DNA from: Schistocephalus solidus
Lineage: Eukaryota; Platyhelminthes; Cestoda; Diphyllobothriidea; Diphyllobothriidae
Direction: 5' to 3'
NCBI GenBank assembly: GCA_017591395.1
Contig: WEDG01001480.1
Coordinates: 1-64,000, forward strand
DNA length: 64,000 bases
This document shows, one piece after another, positions 39,495 through 52,029 of the stretch. The number at the start of each line of letters is the position of its first letter. The stretch's first letter is position 1. Position numbers and translations under genes: made by a program. The notes under the pieces were generated by a model, which was given only the letters and a program-made list of their open reading frames with translations, searched no databases and had not been told where the DNA came from.

Positions 39495-40585
39495 ACTAAG
39501 AATTCGGGGTGAGCTCGACACTCTCTTGATAAATGAGTTCGGAATACCGTCAGTCACCGAAGAGTGCGTGTTTTTTAGGAATCATTTGCTTACGAATTAA
39601 TTATAAGGAGAAATCAATGGTGCTGATAACATTTAAAGAGAATGGCTGAATCGTCGGAACCGGTTCAGCTTCCATCGTAAGATGATTTGAAATGAAAGCA
39701 CTAAACGATTCTGCCTTGTCCGTGTCTTAGAGAAAGAAGTTCCTATCTTCATTTAGCAATGAAGGAATTGCATATTCTCGTTTAGAGGAGGATTGACGAC
39801 GAAAAAGTTGAGCAATAGATTTTGCGGAGTTTGGCTGACTGAGTGCGCAAGATTCCCGCTGTCTGTCAATTGCAAGACGAATCTTCGAGGCTTATTCAGA
39901 AATCTCTGCGATCCTTAGATACACAGCTAACGAACTTGTAAATTTATATTTTAACTGCCTCCTCAATTTCTTTGGTCTTCGTAAAAGAGATCGGGGAACG
40001 GTTGATTCCGAAGCGTAGATCTTGACAATTTCGGTTGGGTCACATTCAAGGATGTTATTTGAAACGACCGATATGAAGTCACACTGACTTGCTTCGTCAT
40101 TCATGGAGGAGAGATGCTGCCAGTCCAATGATTCAAAAAATATTAATAAAGCTAATATCTGCGAGGTCAAAAGCATGATAGGTACGAATTGCGCTTTCTT
40201 AGAAGAGACAATCAGAAGGAAACAGTGAATTAATGCAAGATCACTTTGGAAGAGGCCCTGATTAAGTTAAAAGAAGAGGGAAGCAATGTCGTTTGTGAAA
40301 ATCAGCTCTACAATGCGCTTGTCTCTCGTTGAAGAATGGACCAGCTAAGACCGATAAGAAAAATTTATGATATATAGAAAGGCTGAAATCTGGGTCGACA
40401 AAAGTTTGAAATCCAATTAATTTCAGGAAAATTGAAATCTCCAGCGATTATTTTGATCTTAAAATTGGACTCCAAAACCAATCTATAAATTTCAAAAAGT
40501 TTTGCATCATAATCGGATGATGAATAAGTCTAGTTGTAAATGCATCCAAGAATCACCTTTTGGCGGGGCATCAGGATAAAAGATG
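39495..40585 (-). pseudogene. LINE endonuclease-end/linker fragment
   Basis: Minus-strand text GCIYNQTYSSSDYDA and AGDFNFPEINW (near 40440-40405) is the end of an APE-type endonuclease. Linker sequence follows to 39495. It is the 3' continuation of 41752-42060, split by a nested element. Confidence 0.7.
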
Positions 40586-41751
40586 CGAGGCAGTTCAGTT
40601 CAGTTCAGTGTATTTGAGAAAAATAGGCTTACGCCTTTGAAATCCCTATTTGATACAGAAAGTCGGAAGAATAAAAAGCAATGTAAAAAAAGTTACAGTC
40701 AAGTGAATGCAGGCAGATTTACGTGGTACACGGATATTGTTAAGGTAAAGTAGTCACATAATCTTCCTGGTGCAGCAACATATGTATGTCAAGCCGATGT
40801 TAAAATATATTCACAGACTGGGACATAACAATCGCCTCAGGTAGGTCATTCCACGGTTCCATGACACGGTTGGTGAAAAAATACTTCCTTACATCCAATC
40901 TTACTTGGGGCACACTTAGTTTCAATGGATGACCTCGGAGATTTTTCGTAGTGGCAAGTTGAAAAAAGTCATCACATAGGAGGGCGCACTCCATGCCACG
41001 CACGATACGGAAGGTTTGTATCAAGTCTCCTTGCAGCATTGCGTAGAAGGCTTCAGGTTGTCTGTCATCCAAACGCCGAGATCCTTCTGTGTGTGTGTTT
41101 CTCGGAGTGGCATACAGTTCAAAAAGTAGGGTCGCATATCAGTGACTTGATTCCGAATTCCCAGACGTAGCAGGGCGCATTTGTTTGAGTTGAAGGACAA
41201 GAGCCATTTGCGGGACCACTCGTCCAATCGATGGAGATTTTCTTGGAAATCGTCTCCATCGGCAGCATTGTTGATAACTTTCCAAATTTTTATATCGTCC
41301 GCAAAACATAGCAAAGTCACAGTCCAATTCCTGTACACAATCATTAATAAACAAAGGAAATAGGATTGGTCCGAGAACTGAACCTTGCGGAACTCCACTC
41401 CCAATGATTGTGCGCTTTGATCGCGATCCGCCTACGCAGACAACTTGGGAACGACCGACGAGAAAATTCTTGATCCACATAAAAAGTTTGCCTCCAATAC
41501 CAAACATTCTTAACTTATAAAGGAGATGCTGGTGCGGAACACTATCGAATGCCTTCTGGAAATCAATGTAGGCCACATGCATAGTGAATTTTGCATCGAG
41601 TGCTTTTGTCCAGCTTTGCATAGTATAAAGTAAGCTCGTAACACACGATCTTCCCCTACGAAAGCCGTATTGTGCAGTTAATAAGAGGTTATGGGTTTCT
41701 AAATAAATCATCAATTCCTTTTTGACAAGCTTTTCCATAACCTTGCAGTAA
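40586..41751 (-). mobile_element. CR1-like LINE fragment nested in another LINE
   Basis: RT blocks: YGFRRGRSCVTSLLYT (41670-41625), YIDFQKAFDSVPH (41570-41530), SGVPQGSVLGPILF (41402-41360), catalytic FADDIKIW (41305-41280), then the C-terminal ATTKNLRGHPLKL (40955-40915) and MEPWNDLPEAIVMS (40860-40820). One frameshift lies near 41340. The 3' end carries short AACTG repeats (40588-40608 as TTCAG on the plus strand), like the microsatellite tails of CR1-type elements. It is 5'-truncated within the RT. Confidence 0.88.
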
Positions 41752-42060
41752 TTATCAGAGAATGACGTGGTATCTAGATCGAATTGGAAGTGCTTAAATG
41801 AAGCTTTAATATAGAGAAGACGAGCACCACCACGCTTTAAAATGCGGTCTTGATGGTAGAGTATATACTTGTCTATAAGAAGCAGAGTCAGAAATAAAAG
41901 GATGGTTCCAGGATTCAGTTACACATAAAAATCGGGCATTAACTCGAAAGCAATGGCTCTGAGATGGGCTATCTTATTTATAACAGACCTAGCATTAATA
42001 ACTATGAAATCTAGTGTAGTTTGAGTATTAAATCTAGGGTTATCGTCATTTATACAAAAA
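41752..42060 (-). pseudogene. LINE APE endonuclease N-terminal fragment
   Basis: INARSVINKIAHLRAIAFEL (42005-41945), then TESWNHPFISDSASYRQVYT. It matches the endonuclease start at 57795-57586 of the longer copy. Confidence 0.75.
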
Positions 42061-42279
42061 CATGTTGAGGTCGGTTATTAAGTTTGAGCAACGCAACAGC
42101 CTCACTCATTCACCACAACAATCTAACGACAATATCACACTGGAATTGGGCCAACTGATACGTCTAGCTTTCCACAACTTACCCCACCGATCGGTTATAA
42201 CATTGTCCTCCATTGCTTTGGTTCGTGTCTTCAAGATCATTCCGTTTCTAAACATTTAATTCTTACCCCCAAAAATCTA

Positions 42280-42965
42280 TCAACAGCTCTGAAACATTGC
42301 CAACATTAGGGCAGTCATCAGGTTTAAACCTCTTTCTGTTTCCCGCCAATGCTGGCCCCAAAAACCAGAGCAAGCCTCCCGAACGATCAAATAGAGAAAA
42401 CCTGTTCGGTTTACCAAAAATAATCCAGGCTGCCATTATTTCACCACGGTCGGGACCCAGACTCATCATTGTGGCCACAAGTCCCGGGTGTTCGGCCCTG
42501 CTTACATAAAACTGCCATCCATATATGCTTTATTAATGATTAATTTTGAGTACGGGGGGCCAACTAATTGGGCTTTGATCGACACTGGAGGAAATGTTTC
42601 ACTTGTTGGGGAAAGCTGCATTCCCTCAGAAATATTTACGTCGACTTTTAAATTCACTTCATTTTCAGAACAAAGGGCCGCAAACAACGTCAAAGTAAAC
42701 GTCACAAATATTGTCCATTTATCCTTACGTCTGGGGAATAATTCTGCCAAACATCCCATAATTTGTTGGGATTTCATATAAGGAAAAAATTTTCTATCAA
42801 CCATTGACTTTTCCATTCATATTAAGGATAGGCAGGTACATGTCCTCCTTAAACAACCATATAACGCAGAAGACCCTATATTGCATCTCGATCAAGTGTT
42901 TCAAGCTGTGATAGCATTTGTTTCTTTCGCCTCAACGGATAGTGACAAATTTATCCTATAGAGAG
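42280..42965 (+). pseudogene. Gypsy gag zinc knuckle and protease
   Basis: CHYFTTVGTQTHHCGHKSRVF (42430-42492) resembles a gag zinc-binding knuckle. Then WALIDTGGNVSLVGES (42568-42615) holds the Asp-Thr-Gly active site. The RT continues at 44755 after a LINE insertion. Confidence 0.75.
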
Positions 42966-43064
42966 TAGACACCGACAAAAACCATCGAATACAACTCAAA
43001 TTTATATAAAAATTGTCCCCCGACGTTTTCGCATGGTCAACCCAAAATATGAGGCGTACAACAA

Positions 43065-44750
43065 GTATATGTCGCCTTATGCCTATAGAACTACGGCCAA
43101 AGCTGACCAGATTTGTGGCTTTATTTCTTATAATTCTATCTTGCTGAAATTTAATTAAGACTTTATCGAATGTTTGTCCTTCCCATACTTGAACAGGGCT
43201 GCCCATTCTTTGGTTTAATGAACGAGTCTAGCATTTATAAAATTGAAAAGGTCCAAATACATTTATTCGGAAAATCTTACCTCCGAAACTTTCAACTACC
43301 TCCTAATCGAATAAACGCCAGCTAAATAACCTAAAATTTATATGCGTTTGGAGACTGGAAGCTGGCTTCTGCCTCATTTTCGCCTTAATGATAGCTAAAA
43401 TATACCCCGAATTCCAGCCCTTACCCCGTTAGTCGTCAGTACAACCTACGTAACTCTTCACGGATTATGCCACCTCCTAGATCCTCCACATCTAAACGCT
43501 CTCTGTTCTTTGCTTCCAGGTATTGCTTTCTGTCGAATAACCTGCCAATCGATATACGTTTATCAAATAACCTGTCTACTTTTAAGCGAAGACTGCACAT
43601 TTTCCTTACCACTGATTCCATTAACCTTTTATTTTCCTCTTCATTCCTGAGCAGCTTTCTCCATGACCCCGAGAAAGGACCATCGTAAAGTTAGAAGTCC
43701 GGCTCCAAATTATGTCTTCCATGCATTATTTCCTCCAAAAAATATGATGTCCTCATAACCTTTGCCCCCGTAAAATGATCACCAAACAATTGTGTTATAT
43801 TGCGTGCTCATTTTAAAGCACCTCCGTTTCGTTTGCCATTTCTCCCATTATGCTTTCATACTACACTCAGAAGCAACCTACCATACTGCTTCATATGCCC
43901 CCACAGAGCAGTTTTGTTTTTCATGCAACTCATTTTAAAAAAATGCTCTTCACAGCCGGTTTTCGTCCCCTCTTGATTTCAACCATCATTTGGAAAATAC
44001 TGACGACTCCAATCGTTTCCATGTTCTTCGTGGTTCTCCTCGTTTTTGACCCTTTTCAAAGGCTACAATCTCTTTTAAACATCGCATCTGCCGTGTTTTA
44101 AGGCGATGGAGCTTGCGGCCCTATCCTTCTCTCCGGTGTCGACCCTAAACCAACTGTTGACGATCGTTTCGGGTTCTTCTGTCGGTGGTCTGAAATATCA
44201 GCAATGAGAGTATCATGGTCGCTTCTCTGGCAATTCTACCATGATCATCACGATCTCTACGGTACTTTCCTCGTTCGACCCTAAGCGTACGGATGATGCC
44301 TGCGAAGGTTTCCCGTGTCTAGCATCCTTGAAGTTTACGCTTATAGCTAGTCGATACGCAGTGGGACCACACCTGTGGTGATGAAGAGTAGCTCCTGTAG
44401 TTACATAATTTCTCCCACGAGGAGGAGCGTTTTGAACCCTCATATGGTCTCACCAGCATGTCGGTCCTACTAACGCGTATGCTTTTCTCCCAGGCGAAAC
44501 AGTTTTTTTCTCCTTAAAAACCCACAAACCCAATTAATATATGCCTTTTCCATAAAAATGCCCAATGAGTCTTTTTTCACTGTCTGCTAATTTATATATT
44601 TTTTGACCACACTAATTTGTATTATTTGTCATCGCCAAGAAGCTGACCTTCCATTCATAACTTAAATGTACAAGATTTCGCACTCGTTTTAATTTTTTTT
44701 CAATGATAGTGCCCTTCTGGTCCTTAAATAAAACATATATATATATATAT
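43065..44750 (+). mobile_element. LINE 3' part inserted into the gypsy element
   Basis: It starts within the RT C-terminus (ITAKAAEICGF-like, 43090). The conserved TAA is at 43396-43398 and the C-terminal block KRSLFFASRYCFLSNNLPIDIR at 43494-43560. The 3'UTR is degenerate but still similar near 44490-44600. It ends in a TA run (44735-44757). The gypsy reading resumes after it. Confidence 0.7.
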
Positions 44751-44754
44751 ATAT

Positions 44755-45840
44755 ATAAAAAGCGATACCGGGCCTTCCAAATCTTTCTGGAAACCACCTC
44801 GCCGCATTCCTATTCACTAGAGAGCAAAAGTAGATAAGATGCTAAATGAATTACTAAAAACTGATGTCATCCACCCTTATCTTCCTCATGGGCTTCACCC
44901 ATTGCTCTAATCCCAAAGAAGGATGGTGGACTATGATTGTGCGTGGATTACCTTTGTCCAAATGCTGTCACTGTTTGTGATTTTTTCCCACTACCACACA
45001 TGAACAATATCTTTGACGCATTAGGTGACGGTAGATGGCCCTCTACGTTTGACAACAAATAAAGGTACTGGCAAGTGGAGAAAGACCCAAAGGATTGTCT
45101 TAAAACTGCATTCACTGTTCCCTAAAGTCTTTTTGAGTTTCAAACATTTCCGTTTGCCCCATGCACCACAGCCGCTACCTTTCAACGACTTATGGAAAAA
45201 GTCTTTCGGCATCTATGTATTTCCGCATACTTATTTCATTAAACTCGACGATATTATCATTTTCGGTTGAGGTTCAGATCCTTGGTTATCAAATCTCTCA
45301 AAGTCACATTTCCATACTTCTGAGAGAATCGAACAGCTCCAACGCTGGCTAATCCGCATAATCTAAGGGAAGTACGCAGTTTCATCGGCCTCACATCATA
45401 CAACCAACGATGTACTTACAACTTCGTCCAAATAGCTGCATCGCTACATAACCTTACGGAGAAAGCTTGACCATTTTATTGGACTACGGAGTGTGACGAC
45501 GCTTTTATTGCACTGAAAACAGCACCCTACTCCGCACCAGTTATATGACTGCCTAACACCCAACCAGACGCCCCCCTTTTATCCTTGATACTGACGCCAC
45601 TGGTTTTAAAATTAGGGCGGCTCTTTCACATACCGACAAACAAGGCATATAACATCCTATCTCTTTGTCTAGTAATAAAGTTGTGAAAAAACAAGACAAA
45701 TATTGTGCCTTTCATCTTGAACGACATGCAATCTTCAGGTTTGTTAAATGGTTCCAGCATTTCCTTGGAGGCTGACGTCTTCTACTACGTACTGAGCCAA
45801 GGGTCCATCATTGATTACGTTCAATCAAAGACGTAATGGA
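44755..45840 (+). pseudogene. Gypsy RT and RNase H, mixed frames
   Basis: LLKTDVIHPS-like (44850), GDGRWPSTFDL (45025-45060), KDCLKTAFTVP (45093-45120), a changed active site FIKLDDIIIFG (45235-45268), LREVRSFIGLTSY (45365-45400), and LTEKA...ECDDAFIALK. The first residue of the Tyr-x-Asp-Asp motif is altered. Stops and shifts are frequent. Confidence 0.85.
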
Positions 45841-46580
45841 TCAGTTAACTCGATAACAGAAAATCCTACATGATTTCGAGTGCTTATAACGCCCAGGACC
45901 AAAATATCGGAATGCAAACGCATCATTTCGAGTTACCGTTTCCCAAACAACTAATGATGACACAACGCAGCCATACGTCAAAACAATCTTCAAGGTAAAC
46001 ATAAACCGAATGAAAAAGAGATGATCGGGTCCAGCCAAGGCGCACAACTCTTGCTTCATCAGTGGCCATACCGTACCATTAAAATAATATGTTATTCTAC
46101 CACAACCCCAAAGATCCAACCTCTGTCCTGTCGTCAACAGGTCACCGGTTAAAACTCTCCTGCTGGATAAACACCAAGAGCTAGTTACTTCAGTCGGAAA
46201 TGCACGGAATTTGCCACAAGCGCACGGTTTTGGTGGCCCAATCTTCGCACTTCTGTTTTTCACTTCTGCCAATCTTGCCCTGCATGCGACACATACCTCC
46301 CTTCTCAGGGCTCCAATGCAACCAATGAATACCGGATTCCTTGATAAACGGGTTGGGTTAGGTATTATTGGACATCTCCCGATAGCAGTTAGAGGTCATG
46401 AGTATATCTTCATTATGATCGATTATTTTACGAAATAGGTGCAAGCTTCCCCTTTGCTTCATCAGGATACACAGTTAGTCACCAACGAGGTCACACGTGA
46501 ATGTGTTTGTAATTAAGTTAAAACAATTTTGTTTCACTCCGACTGTGCTGCGGATCTCAAAAGCTTAATGGAGGAAATAC
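45841..46580 (+). pseudogene. Gypsy RNase H end and integrase fragment
   Basis: The phrase SRAPMQPMNTGF-like and GIIGHLPIAVRGHEYIFIMIDYFTK (46360-46435) form the start of the integrase core, followed by VQASPLLHQDTQLV. The rest of the core is truncated near 46580, where a LINE fragment begins. Confidence 0.8.
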
Positions 46581-46589
46581 CATCTCATG

Positions 46590-47035
46590 ATCCGCGGTCC
46601 TTAAAAACTGCCACCCATCATTCGGATGCTTACAAAATAAAAGAATCACTATCAATAAAAGACCTAGGAATGAGCTATGCAAAAAACGTGACTTATTCAC
46701 CATGTTAAACAAATTGTTCCAAAAACCACCTGTGTATGTGATTTCCTATGCAAAATGCATACCTTTAATGCAATTTCGATACAACTTTGTAAGATGTACG
46801 TTTTACCTCTCCTAGACTACTGCTCAATATTTTTTAACATAATGTATTGTGACGGCAGAAAGAAACTTGAAGAAGCCCAGAGACGCTTTACTAGATCTTT
46901 GTCAAAGTGTGATGGCCTCCTAGGTTCATATTCAGTAATATACATTAAATTTAGTCTTATACCACTTTGGATCAGAAGACTACAAACAGTCTCCATTGCT
47001 TATTCAAAATCATACACATCCTAGGTATACTTGAC
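46590..47035 (+). pseudogene. LINE RT C-terminal fragment
   Basis: SIKDLGMSYAKN (46655-46690) and LCKMYVLPLLDYCSIFFNIM (46785-46845), the same family as 35577-37280 but in opposite orientation. It lacks the stop seen there. Confidence 0.8.
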
Positions 47036-47139
47036 GTAATTATGTAAGCAAAGGACAATCGCCTTCGAAAAACAAGAAGTAAAGGAGACAACATAAGGGT
47101 TAGAAAATGCAGAAAGTCAGAACGATCAAACTTCTAGTC

Positions 47140-48340
47140 CGTATCGTATAAGATCCTTTGTTGTTCTTACTGCATATAAATGATATCTCATCGATAGTTA
47201 AACATTCTCAATCTTTTATTTATGCTGATGACATCAACTGCGTGCATTTCTTCTCTATCTCTACGACTAACCGATGCCTAGAACAAATTCATTCTGACTA
47301 AGCGCTCTTTCGGCGTGGAACTATACATGGCTAATGGAGTTCTCACATACTAAGTGTCGCTCCATGAATTTTTGGCCTGCAAGGCTGCCGCAACCTCTTA
47401 TTTTGAAGGTTGCCCTATGATTGAATGTTCCTCCTTCAAGGACTTGGGCTTAAGCTACACGAATAAATTAGATCTTTCGCCTCACGCCGATAGAATTACG
47501 GCCAAAGCTGCTCAGATTCGCGGCTTTATTCCTTATTATTTCTTCCTTCCTGAAATTAAATTAAGACTTTATCGTATGTTTTTGCTTCCCAATCTTGCAT
47601 TTTGCTGTCCTTTTTCAGTTTAATAAACGAATCAAGCCGTTCAAAAATTGAAAATGTCCAAAGAAATTTCAAAAAACTCCTGTTTCTGACTCTTTTAACT
47701 ACTCCTTCTCAACAAGATGCCAGCTAATGAAGCTAACATTTCTTTGGATCAGGAGACTTGAAGCAGGCTTTTGTCTCCTTTTCCGACTAAATAAAAGTTA
47801 AACTCTCCCCAAGGTTTCTGTCATTACCCCCGTTAGTCTTCCTTCCTTCTGCTCACGTTTCGTTGGATACTAAGCATAATCAAAATTCAATTCTGGATCC
47901 TAAGATGCTGAGGCCTCAAGTTTCTTGACGCATTTTCGTGAGATTTTGTTTCATACGCCTAAGTAATCAAGAACGAACCATCTCGACGTTTCATTATCTC
48001 ATTCTGAAATGCTATTGCAGCATTACCCTACTCTACCACCTGACCTTATTTTCCTAAGCAGTTTTTTTCTCCTACCTTCTATTCAAAATGAAGGCCTATT
48101 GAACTCTGCCTCCATTTTTAAGGAAGGAGTTTTTTCACTGCCTATCCTTCTAGTTCACCATTAATCTCAAATCATCGCTAATTGTTGACATAGCAGGAGA
48201 AGTTCTGTCTACATTATAAAGTATTTGTACATTTTATCTGCACACATTGTCATAACTTTATTTCGTTACTAATGTTTGTTTAGACAGTGCCTTGCTGGTT
48301 TTATCTAAATATAAATTCAAAATTCGAAATAAATTCTAAA
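47140..48340 (+). mobile_element. LINE fragment with RT C-terminus and 3'UTR
   Basis: FIYADDINC-like catalytic text (47215-47240), IKLRLYRMFLLPNLAFCCPF (47555-47615) and the conserved TAA at 47799-47801. Then a deletion removes most of the last 98 codons and the 3'UTR follows. It is the same family as 37690-39490. Confidence 0.85.
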
Positions 48341-48349
48341 TATGCAATT

Positions 48350-49057
48350 ATATGAAATGCCCTCCATAATACTATTAGAAAAAGTCAACCTTGCTGAATT
48401 TTAAAGAAAAATTTTGTTTTCAAATAACGTTACGCATGTCTTTTTAAATACAATATGACACTTTTCAAGCGAGTTTTTGAGGATTTAATTTGGACCACCG
48501 GAAACCCCTCAGGTTCTATATAAAAAATCAATTCAATACGATACAAAAACAATAACTATATACACATAGGATCAGTATATTTCAAAATCATAAACATTCT
48601 CGCTGTCCTTATCATATATTTTAGCAATCAGTCAACTAAGTCTAATTATTCGGCAGACCCCACACCGGAATCGACTGCGCTCGCATCTGATTGGAAGTAC
48701 CTATCCCTTCGAATCGACCGCAGACGTTTCTACCTCTGTCAAATGAATGAATACCCTCGAACGTCAATAACAGACTAGTCTTGACTCTAAACATTATTTC
48801 CCTGATACATTCATCTTCATTCTGTATAGCTGTTTTAACTTCATTTTTTTGCTATTTCTAAACCTTGGAAAACAGGTTTTTTTCTTAAAACAAACTCGTC
48901 ATTTCAACACTGCTATTTAAGCAAAACAAACAAACCAAAGCTTAAGTGTTTAATGAAAAGAGGAGTTAGTTTTAGGTTTTTTCCTGTGTTCTAAGGATTT
49001 GACGGCGCCAAGCAGTGCCAAATCAATAAACCTATTATTATTATTATTATTATTATA
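48350..49057 (+). mobile_element. Unclassified retroelement end with (TTA)n tail
   Basis: The right end reads CAATAAACC followed by (TTA)8 or so (49033-49057), a common form of LINE 3' terminus. The upstream 650 bases show no domain I can name. Confidence 0.5.
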
Positions 49058-49194
49058 TGGCTACAGCCGTGAGTTAATGCACATGACACAAAAAAATTTG
49101 GAAACAAATATTAACATACCTTCAAAAAATCTATACAGATCTGACGAAACCCATTACGGAATCAACATCAGGTTAGTAAAATATTGCATATAAT

Positions 49195-49690
49195 ATAAAC
49201 AAAACAATTGCATAAACGTTTTATAATCATAAATATTTTATCTCTTACTTTCTTATAACAGCCATCATTTGACCTATCAGACACGATGCAGCATCCGAAT
49301 ATGTCAAAGATAACACACACAGCTGCCTGCACACTGGAAATAGCTTCCGGTCATGAAACGCCGGACAGAATCATTTAACACTTCATCAAGCACATTTGTA
49401 TAGATCAAAGGAGGACATGGGTTTATAGAGCATAGGATCAATGTTAACGGTAACAGATTGTAGAATACAAAAGAGAAGTGGAAATATACAGACAAATACA
49501 GAGGAACTGTACAATCGATTCGTTTGGAGTGGGAGGTGGCCACGAATGATCACTCAGATATCGGTAGTGAGTGCAGCGCTTTTGGCAACTGCGGGTGAGT
49601 GTCATTAAAATGCTGACGTAAAGCACATGCGTTATAGAACGAAAACGATAACCAGAAGCTGTCAGCGGTAGGGAGAGGACCCTAGTAGCA
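49195..49690. repeat. 604-bp-type unit, locus B left
   Basis: Clear homology to 30329-30700 (the block near 49515-49550 matches 30565-30600, for example). Its first 95 bases recur at 51800-51897, ending in CAGCCATCA and TTGACCTATCAGAC, so the region from 49195 to 51800 is bracketed by direct repeats. Confidence 0.75.
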
Positions 49691-50114
49691 AGCGTTTATC
49701 GATGCAATAGCGGGGCGATGTCACTTTTTCGCTATAGGTATATCTAGTCTATGGCGATTTTGTCCGGCGGATGTATATCGAAGTGATATCGAGTTTTCGA
49801 GATACTAAAAAAAGGCGACGACTGGTCGTACAGCATAACGGGCGACTCCTTTACTTAGCTTAATACCGGCGCCCACCCTTAATCCATTAACAGTAGCCGT
49901 TTTCTCCTCTCAATTGACGTTTAAATCCTCTAACTATCGCTTTATTTGAAGGACCGAAGTATAATTACCGGACTGAGCGACTGAGAGACGCTCAAGTGAC
50001 CGCCCTTCCACATACAGCAAACATGTAATGCGAAAGCTTGTCTAATAATAAAGTGTGTATTGTAAAAAATAAGAAACCATATATGCAGAAGTGCTGAAGG
50101 AATTGTTTAACAGT

Positions 50115-50510
50115 TTATACGAGGTGTTGAGGCAATCCATCGGCGATGCAGACGGACCCATTTTCCTTACAGAAAACGTGAGTAGAGTTAACAAAACGGC
50201 TAACCTTCAGGACGTGCTTGTGCTCCCGAGGGAAACGTGTCGAAAGATATGCTGGCAACATCCTGGTGTTGTAGTCTTTCCTTAAATTGTGACCTGTATT
50301 AGATGAACATAACTTACCGGGGGTAATTAGCAATGACCGGTCAACTTAAGTTCGCAAATGGCCTCAGTGCTGACTGACGTGTCAATTTCAGCATCCTTCG
50401 GCTCCACTGCAACTTCAAAAAGATAAGACGACCCAGGATTTAGCGCTAAAAACGCCAGTGAGTCTTCTACTCTTTCTTCAGACGACATATTGTTACTATC
50501 AAGCATACTT
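50115..50510 (-). CDS. Possible exons of an unrecognised acidic protein, locus B
   Basis: Minus strand: an open stretch of about 60 codons from the ATG at about 50507 (MLDSNNMSSEERVED...) and a second stretch at 50333-50115 (GHNLRKDYNTRMLPAYLST...). Between them sits a GTAAGT donor (near 50321) and, 24 bases on, CAG. Both stretches are acidic or mixed and match nothing I know. Like locus A, they lie between copies of the 604-bp-type unit. Coding status is uncertain. Confidence 0.3.
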
Positions 50511-50869
50511 CAGGACAACTGATCTGCCCTCCACTTTTTACGAACTTCCTCCTCCATTTCACTTAAAGTTAGGTCCGGGTATCCCTAAATTCATCGTCTT
50601 CACACTCTGTCAAACTCCTGTCTATACATAAATATCAATAAAGTAAAAAATGCAAGCAGATATAAATCGATAACAAAAATACAGAGAAATGTTTGTCACG
50701 TCACACGTCAAACGCATGTGCCGCGTGCATTGACGTGCACGGGACGTGCCTACGTGACTTAAGACTACCAACCAATCAGCAGCCAGATTACGTCAGGGCG
50801 GGAACCAATAATACGTCGATGACTCTAATGGCGAAAATTCGCTATCCACAATATCACCTCGATATAATC

Positions 50870-51560
50870 GTGCTACTACGGAAGGAACACCGGTCACCTT
50901 CACAGACCAACGATTACACCTATCCCCTCGGGGATCTGCATGAAAAGTGTTCACTATTCATTCAAAAAAATTCGGTCAAGTTTGTGGTCTATTACAAAGC
51001 TTCCTGCCGAGATGCAGCACTGTCTTCAGGTCCAGTGGAGGGGGTTGTAATGCTCTCCATCTAACCGCTGCCATCAATGTAGAGTCCGAAGATGCCAATG
51101 ATAGCACACACAGCTGCCTGTACACCGGGAATAGCTTCCGATCACTTCCGATAGCTTCCGTTATACACTTCGTCAAGCAAATTTGTATAGATCAAAGGAG
51201 GACATCGGTTTATAGCGTTTTGAATCTACGTTAACGGTAACAATGGGTAAAATAACAAAATAGAAGTAGAACGACACGAAAGAATACTGAGGACCTGTAC
51301 AATTGATCCGTTTGGAGTGGAAGGTGGTCACGAATGATCACGCGGATATCGGTGGGGAGTGCAGCGCTTTCGGCAACTGTGGGTGAGGGTCACGGAAATT
51401 CTGACGTAAAGGACAGATCGAAAACGATAACTGGGAGATGTAAGCATTAGGGAGAGAAGGAACACCGGTAATCTTAACAGACTAACAATTACGAATTTTT
51501 TCTCTGGGATTCGCACGAAAAGTGTTCCTAGTTCATTAAAAAATTCTTTTGATTTAGTGG
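50870..51560. repeat. 604-bp-type units, locus B right
   Basis: Direct orientation. A unit boundary matches at 51078 (CCATCAATGTAGAG), giving one partial unit before it and most of another after it. It is more diverged from locus A than the two locus A units are from each other. The 51560-52030 stretch that follows is AT-rich; only the 51800-51897 repeat is recognised in it. Confidence 0.75.
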
Positions 51561-52029
51561 TCCGTTACGACTTATAATAATTTCAAGAAAAATTATCGAC
51601 TCAATTAAATAAACTTTCCACAATAATAAATTCCAGGTTTTCTTTGCCTATCATTGCCACGAGCTGCCCTGTCTAATACTAAATATAACGTAATCAAGAA
51701 GTACTACTGTACATTCCATATAAAGCTACAGAAATCTGATTAAAACAATTAAAGGATCAGCATGAGGTTAGAAACAAACAAATACATGTTTTCTTTCAAA
51801 TTGTAAAAACAAAATAATTGCAAAAGCGTACCATAAGCACAAATATTTAATAATTTCCTATTTTATCGCAGCCATCAGTTGACCTATCAGACATTAGAAA
51901 TATTTTCAGCAAGAAATATCGACATAATTGCATAAAGTTCCCATAACAATTTATTTCAGGTTTCCTTTGTCCACCTGATAGTAAAAAATAATTTACTCAA
52001 TAAATACAAACATACCTAGCTGCCCTTTC

